NCBI GenBank assembly: GCA_027622115.1
Contig: JAQBZS010000175.1
Span: 1 to 10,052, forward strand
DNA: 10,052 nt
Source: Planctomycetota bacterium
Lineage (GTDB): Bacteria; Planctomycetota; Planctomycetia; Planctomycetales; Planctomycetaceae
Reading direction: 5' to 3'
Position numbers and translations under genes: made by a program. Shown here one piece after another: positions 6,304 to 10,052 of the stretch. The notes under the pieces were generated by a model. That model was not told the origin of the DNA. It was given only the letters and a program-made list of their open reading frames with translations, and ran no database searches. Each line of letters starts with the position of its first letter. Positions within the stretch are counted from its first letter, which is position 1.

Positions 6304-7221
6304 GTGAGTGCTGTGGAAATTTCCGAACTACAACTAAACGGCGTTTCCGTTCGCGATACTTTTGCCGAAGCGTTCTCGATCATGGCCACGCGGCTGATTG
6401 TGACCGCAGTGAACGAGCGCTGGGCGACGACGGCCAGCCACGAATTCTGCGGCTACGCGACCAGCGTGATCGCCTGCAGTGCCGAAGCCGCCCCCGAACG
6501 AATACTTTCCCCCGCCGAGACCCCCGACGGTCGACCCGGCATCAGCATTTTGGTCTTCGCGTTCAGCAAGGAAGGACTCGCACAGGTCGTCGCTGATCGA
6601 GTCGGCCAGTGCATCCTGACCTGTCCCACGACAGCGTGTTACGACGGCCTTCCCGACGCGGACAAGGCGAACCGAATCGGTGTCGGCAAGCAATTGCGTT
6701 TCTTTGGCGACGGCTATCAAATCGCGAAGAAGCTCGGCGATCGCCGCTTCTGGCGCATCCCGGTGATGGATGGTGAGTTCGTATGCGAAGATAAAATCGG
6801 CACGCAAAAAGGCATCGCCGGCGGCAACCTGTTGATCGGCGGGACCGACCAAGCGGCGGCTTTGAACGCGGCTGAAAAAGCCGTCGAGGCGATGCGCACC
6901 GTTCCGGGAACCGCCCTACCCTTCCCCGGCGGGATCGTTCGCAGCGGCAGCAAAGTCGGCTCGGTTTACAAGACGCTCAAGGCGAGTACGAACGACGCCT
7001 ACTGCCCGACCTTGCGAGCACGCACAGCTTCGTCGATCGAGCCGGGCACCGAGGCCGTTTACGAAATCGTGATCGACGGACTCTCGTTCGACGCGATCCA
7101 AGCCGCCATGCGAGCCGGCCTGCACGCCGCCGCCGCCGAGCCCAACGTGACATTGCTCACGGCCGGAAACTACGGTGGAAAACTCGGCAAGCACCATTTT
7201 CATTTGCGCGATCTGCTGTAG
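6304..7221 (+). CDS. ftr: Formylmethanofuran--tetrahydromethanopterin N-formyltransferase
   Basis: The 305-residue product matches Ftr/FhcD along its whole length. Landmarks are LNGVSVRDTFAEAF near the start, PAETPDGRPGI near residue 75, a GQCILTCPTTACYDGLP segment, FFGDGYQ, PFPGGIVRSGSKVGS near residue 215, STNDAYCPTLR, and the C-terminus GNYGGKLGKHHFHLRDLL, close to the archaeal enzyme. The enzyme transfers the formyl group between formylmethanofuran and tetrahydromethanopterin in the cytosol. In bacteria it is a subunit of the Fhc complex in formaldehyde oxidation by methylotrophs and planctomycetes. The start used is GTG 6304; a second GTG at 6313 is possible and neither has a clear ribosome site. 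None of fhcA, fhcB, fhcC, mch, mtd or fae is next to it, so this copy is separate from the usual cluster within this window. Confidence 0.93.
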   Translation: MSAVEISELQLNGVSVRDTFAEAFSIMATRLIVTAVNERWATTASHEFCGYATSVIACSAEAAPERILSPAETPDGRPGISILVFAFSKEGLAQVVADRVGQCILTCPTTACYDGLPDADKANRIGVGKQLRFFGDGYQIAKKLGDRRFWRIPVMDGEFVCEDKIGTQKGIAGGNLLIGGTDQAAALNAAEKAVEAMRTVPGTALPFPGGIVRSGSKVGSVYKTLKASTNDAYCPTLRARTASSIEPGTEAVYEIVIDGLSFDAIQAAMRAGLHAAAAEPNVTLLTAGNYGGKLGKHHFHLRDLL

Positions 7222-7397
7222 GGCTGCGCGTCCGCGATGCGAGCGGCTCTCTCCCTCTCCCTCATATTCGGCACAGGCCGGATTGGCCGTCGTCATTTGG
7301 CCGCTCCCTCAAGCCGTCGGTTTGCACGCCATCAATTTGTGACGTTGACTTCGTCGTCGACGATTCTCAGCTCGCACATTGATGAAACCGACCTGCC

Positions 7398-8345
7398 ATG
7401 TCCGAACAAGCGAACCAGACGTTACCGTCCGAAAAGGCCGAGCCGCACACGACCGCGTCGAAAACCGCGTTCGTCAACCAGACACGTGAGTCGGAAGTTC
7501 CGCGCGTCGAGAAGCTTTCCTATCGCGATTTCGTCCATGATTTTCAGAGGCCGCGTCGCCCGGTGATCATCACCGATGCGACGCACGACTGGCCTGCGCG
7601 AAGCTGGACTCCGGAAGACCTGAAGCACCGAGTCGGCCATCGCGAGCTAACGATTCGCACCGAAGCCGGACCTCAGGCATGGCGCTTCGAAGATCTCGTC
7701 GAGTTAGTCCTGGCATCGACAGAACAAACCCCCGCTCCCTACGCGCGAAACGTAAACGTCGAGCGTGACCTGCCCGAACTTTGGCGAGACATCCAACCGC
7801 GACTCAAGTACGCCACGCCCGATTGGAAGTCGTCCGCTCTGTTGCCACGTGACTTCGTCTTTCCGAACGGATTGGAAGAGTTGTTCTTCGGCGGCCAGGG
7901 CAATTCGTTTCCTCGCTTGCACATCGATTCCTGGGGCATGGACGGCTTCGTTTCGCAGATTTACGGCCGCAAGGAATTCCTCCTGCTCGGCCCCGAACAG
8001 ACTCCGTTCATGTATCCGTCGGGCGATGACGAGTTGAGCAGCCAACTCAATCACATCGACGCTGTGGACCTCGAACGCTTCCCCCTGTTCGCTCAGGCGA
8101 AACCAATCCGCGTGATCCTGAACCCCGGCGACACGCTCTTCAATCCGCACGGTTTTTGGCACACCGCTCTGATGCACGAAGTCTCGCTGACGTTGATTAC
8201 GGCGTCATGGAATTCGTCGAACTGGGGCACTTTTTGTGGGCAATACCGGCAACGTGGAAAAACGTGCGGCGTCAAGAAGGCGGTCGTCTTGGCCTACCTC
8301 GCAGCCGTCGGTGCAATCCTGCGAGCACGCGACAGCTTGATCTAG
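7398..8345 (+). CDS. JmjC/cupin_8-type Fe(II)/2-oxoglutarate oxygenase-like protein
   Basis: 315 residues from ATG 7398 to TAG 8343-8345. After a polar tail of about 30 residues comes the family's entry motif (YRDFVHDFQRPRRPVIITDA, near 42-61). The iron ligands expected for a JmjC-like hydroxylase are all present: His175 and Asp177 in PRLHIDSWGMDGF, and the distal histidine His255 in NPHGFWHTALM. Lys192 in IYGRKEFLLLGP is at the place of the 2-oxoglutarate-binding lysine of the FIH-type group. Such enzymes hydroxylate protein side chains or small molecules; the substrate here cannot be named. The C-terminal tail has an apolar helix (AVVLAYLAAVGAIL). The gene lies 176 bp after ftr and 75 bp before the preferred fabH start (15 bp before the earlier ATG), on the same strand, so co-transcription with the ketoacyl synthase is plausible. 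Confidence 0.82.
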   Translation: MSEQANQTLPSEKAEPHTTASKTAFVNQTRESEVPRVEKLSYRDFVHDFQRPRRPVIITDATHDWPARSWTPEDLKHRVGHRELTIRTEAGPQAWRFEDLVELVLASTEQTPAPYARNVNVERDLPELWRDIQPRLKYATPDWKSSALLPRDFVFPNGLEELFFGGQGNSFPRLHIDSWGMDGFVSQIYGRKEFLLLGPEQTPFMYPSGDDELSSQLNHIDAVDLERFPLFAQAKPIRVILNPGDTLFNPHGFWHTALMHEVSLTLITASWNSSNWGTFCGQYRQRGKTCGVKKAVVLAYLAAVGAILRARDSLI

Positions 8346-8420
8346 GACTGTGAACAATTCATGACTTGGTTTCAACATTCGACACTGACTGACTTGCCTG
8401 TTTCGTCTCGATCTCGCGTG

Positions 8421-9350
8421 ATGCACGCGTCGATTTTGGGTACCGGTGCAGCCTTGCCCGATCGAGTCATCGACAACAACTATTTCGTTGATGAGTTGGG
8501 ACTCGACACAACAGCCGACTGGATCGTCAAGCACACCGGAATTCAGGAGCGACGCTATGCGGCTCCTGGTGAGGACGTCGTTGGTTTGGCTGCCAACGCA
8601 GGCTTGGCTGCGCTTGAGGCATCGGGTCTGACTCCCGACCAATTGGACATGATCGTCGTGGCCACATCGACTCCCACCTACGCGATGCCATCAACCGCGT
8701 GTCTCGTCCAACAGGCTCTGAGTGCGGACAACGCACTCGCTTTCGACGTGACCAACGCCTGCGCCGGATTCGCTTACGCATTCGACATTGCTGTGCGTTA
8801 CCTGCAGACCGGCCCGCAACACGCTCTTGTGATCGGAGCCGACTTGGGCAGCAGCCTGGTCGATCCGAAAGATCGAGGCACTGCGATTTTCTTCGGCGAT
8901 GGAGCTGGCGCGGCCGTGATCTCAACGACAGGCAGCGGTCGAGTTCTTGCCAGCCGGTTGTTTTCTCGCGGCACGAGCGTCCCGCTCAACGTGCCGGTCG
9001 GTGGCACGATGACGATGGACGGCCGCGCGATTTGGGAGTTTGTCAACCGCGTCCTGCCCGAAACAATTCGTCTGCTGTGCGCCGCGGCGGGAGTCTTACC
9101 ATCCGACATCTCGCTGCTGGTTCCGCATCAGGCCAACTCGAAGATGATCGCAGCGGCGACGGCCGACCTCGGCATCCCGCTCGATCGAATCGTGTTGAAT
9201 CTGCACCGCTACGGAAACACGCTGGCGGCCAGCATTCCAATCGCCCTGCACGAAGCCTTGCGAAGCGGCCGCGCGAAGCCGGGCGAACTCGTCCTGCTGA
9301 CCGGCTTCGGAGCGGGCTTGGCCTGGGGCGGTTCGTTGCTGCAGCTTTAG
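8421..9350 (+). CDS. fabH: 3-oxoacyl-[acyl-carrier-protein] synthase III (KAS III, FabH-like)
   Basis: The protein catalyses a decarboxylative Claisen condensation of an acyl-CoA with malonyl-ACP. In classic FabH this starts fatty acid synthesis. The thiolase-fold catalytic triad is intact: Cys114 (TNACAGFAYA), His236 (LVPHQANSKM) and Asn266 (HRYGNTLAAS), counted from ATG 8421. GDGAGAAVI and the C-terminal GAGLAWGGSLLQL are also standard. The upstream ATG at 8361 would add 20 residues with no counterpart in the family. Starting at 8421 gives 309 residues and puts the cysteine where E. coli FabH has it (112), so 8421 is preferred even though no good ribosome site precedes it. Planctomycetes often carry several KAS III paralogues, so this may serve a specialised lipid or secondary pathway instead of housekeeping synthesis. 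It follows the oxygenase gene closely. Confidence 0.9.
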   Translation: MHASILGTGAALPDRVIDNNYFVDELGLDTTADWIVKHTGIQERRYAAPGEDVVGLAANAGLAALEASGLTPDQLDMIVVATSTPTYAMPSTACLVQQALSADNALAFDVTNACAGFAYAFDIAVRYLQTGPQHALVIGADLGSSLVDPKDRGTAIFFGDGAGAAVISTTGSGRVLASRLFSRGTSVPLNVPVGGTMTMDGRAIWEFVNRVLPETIRLLCAAAGVLPSDISLLVPHQANSKMIAAATADLGIPLDRIVLNLHRYGNTLAASIPIALHEALRSGRAKPGELVLLTGFGAGLAWGGSLLQL

Positions 9351-9352
9351 AG

Positions 9353-9374
9353 GCTTGCAACAAGTGTTGTGAGC
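9353..9374 (+). terminator. Possible hairpin after fabH
   Basis: Three bases after the fabH stop, GCTTGCAAC and GTTGTGAGC can pair in a 9-bp stem (two G-U pairs) around the loop AAGT. No T-run follows, so it is not a canonical intrinsic terminator; it may only stabilise the transcript end. The position between convergent genes supports a terminator-like role. Confidence 0.3.
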
Positions 9375-9466
9375 GGCCCCGTCCGAATCACGCCGATCCC
9401 CGCGAACGATCAAGCTAACCAGTCTCGCCAAGCCCGGCGCAAGAAGCGTGGCCAATACGAGAGACT

Positions 9467-9958
9467 TCATTTACCGGGCTCGGCGGCGTCTGGCTGAGCG
9501 CCTTGTTCGGCGGCTTTCTTCGCAAGGATGCGCGCCCACTTTTGGGAACTCGAACCGAGGACTGCAGCGATCCTCGCAAAAAAGCCTAATAAATCGGCTT
9601 CCGTGAGCTCCTTGGTAGCCGCAACGAATTCCATCTCCCGCTGGATGTCGATGAGGGCATAGTAAACCTCCCGCTCGTGTTGCCACAGATCCCGCGCTCG
9701 CCGCATTTCCGCCCACGAAGTTAAGGCGGCAGTGATTGCGGTCATGCAAAGAACACCGAATTGGACAGCCTTGCCGCTCCGTTCGGGGAGAATTAAGCCG
9801 ACACCCGCGACAATGGTTGTGAATGCCGTCAGGGCTATCACCGTAGTCTGGCAGCGTCAGTGGAGCGACTTATGCTTCTTCGACTCATCGTCGAAGCGGG
9901 CGATGTCCTTTCTCAGTGACTCTCTTAACGTCTCAAATGCACTCACGAGTTTCTCCAC
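9467..9958 (-). pseudogene. Two-TM SLATT/DUF4231-like protein, interrupted by an in-frame TGA
   Basis: One frame runs from a GTG at 9958 to TGA 9467-9469 (163 codons before the stop), with a single internal TGA at codon 34 (9857-9859). Before the stop lies a charged helix (VEKLVSAFETLRES..., DDESKKHKSLH). After it the frame continues RCQTTVIALTAFTTIVAGVG (TM1), AVQFGVLCMTAITAALTSW (TM2), then an amphipathic helix (RARDLWQHEREVYYALIDIQ) and an Ala/Lys-rich tail. This order (basic helix, two TMs, W..ER..Y helix) resembles SLATT/DUF4231 2-TM proteins. Members of that group are proposed membrane-pore effectors in nucleotide-linked defence systems, though many stand alone. A one-base change (TGG to TGA) would explain the break, as would a sequencing error. 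A shorter product could start at GTG 9841 but would lack the first helix. Convergent with fabH. Family call is by pattern only. Confidence 0.55.
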
Positions 9959-9973
9959 GCCGACGAACAGTTA

Positions 9974-10052
9974 AGTAACGCACACGCGGTGTTTGTCGGA
10001 CGATTTGCCTCGCACGGGTCGGTTCAGGTCGGACGTAAGCTAGCATGCCGGC
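9974..10052. other. Upstream region of the 2-TM gene, window edge
   Basis: No reading frame or convincing regulatory site is seen in these 79 bases. They presumably hold the promoter of the minus-strand 2-TM gene, whose frame is closed upstream by TAA at 9971-9973, so its true start must be at or below 9970. Confidence 0.3.

Noticed and set aside
5871..6389. 172-codon minus-strand ORF spanning the IS right end and the start of ftr
   Set aside because: It crosses the IS boundary, overlaps both the transposase start and ftr, and reads as low-quality Ser/Arg-rich sequence.
7354..7363. 10-bp perfect palindrome TCGTCGACGA upstream of the oxygenase gene
   Set aside because: Such GTCGAC-centred words arise easily in this base composition; it stands alone with no paired promoter elements, so no operator was called.
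8699..9418. 239-codon Arg-rich plus-strand ORF overlapping fabH
   Set aside because: It is an out-of-frame shadow of fabH, which has an intact catalytic triad and full-length family match.
9096..9470. Minus-strand ORF whose ATG overlaps the stop of the 2-TM gene
   Set aside because: The overlap suggests coupling, but three quarters of it is antisense to fabH and the translation has no recognisable pattern.
9857..9859. TGA read as selenocysteine in the 2-TM gene
   Set aside because: It sits before a membrane helix with no redox motif, and no obvious SECIS-like hairpin was recognised after it. A Trp-to-stop change or sequence error is simpler.

Overview
The window looks like a chromosomal stretch from a planctomycete or close relative, about 60% GC by eye. 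The evidence is a bacterial formylmethanofuran:tetrahydromethanopterin formyltransferase (Ftr/FhcD), a very large PKD/RTX surface-type protein, and an ISAzo13-family ('Rhodopirellula transposase') element. Species cannot be fixed from the sequence alone.

Left half (1-5985): a mobile and accessory region. The left edge holds the C-terminal 73 codons of an IS630-family transposase (plus strand). It runs tail to tail into a giant minus-strand gene (281-4639, reading frame open to 4690). That gene encodes an ELW-type repeat remnant, about six or seven PKD/Ig-like domains, a CARDB-like segment, and a C-terminal RTX (GGxGxDxL) region interleaved with three copies of a different module of about 70 residues. 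Its 5' end is cut off by a complete ISAzo13-family insertion sequence (about 4658-5985) with near-perfect 23-bp terminal inverted repeats. The IS transposase is split over two frames that join by a -1 shift at an A7 run, so it is probably made by programmed frameshifting. The missing 5' part of the giant gene is not found on the far side of the IS, which points to a deletion or rearrangement rather than a clean insertion.

Right half (5986-10052): more ordinary chromosomal genes. A 51-codon, basic minus-strand ORF (6028-6183) lies between the IS and ftr and is divergent from ftr. Three plus-strand genes follow: ftr (6304-7221, H4MPT-linked C1 metabolism), a JmjC/cupin_8-type Fe(II)/2-oxoglutarate oxygenase-like protein (7398-8345), and a beta-ketoacyl-ACP synthase III (fabH-like, best start 8421, to 9350). 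The last two are closely spaced and may be co-transcribed. Converging on them from the right edge is a minus-strand two-TM gene resembling the SLATT/DUF4231 group (9467-9958), interrupted by an in-frame TGA at codon 34.

No rRNA, tRNA or CRISPR array was seen. The points most worth a second look are the stop-interrupted 2-TM gene, the unannotated 51-aa ORF, the frameshifted transposase, the IS-truncated PKD/RTX gene and the oxygenase/KAS III pair.
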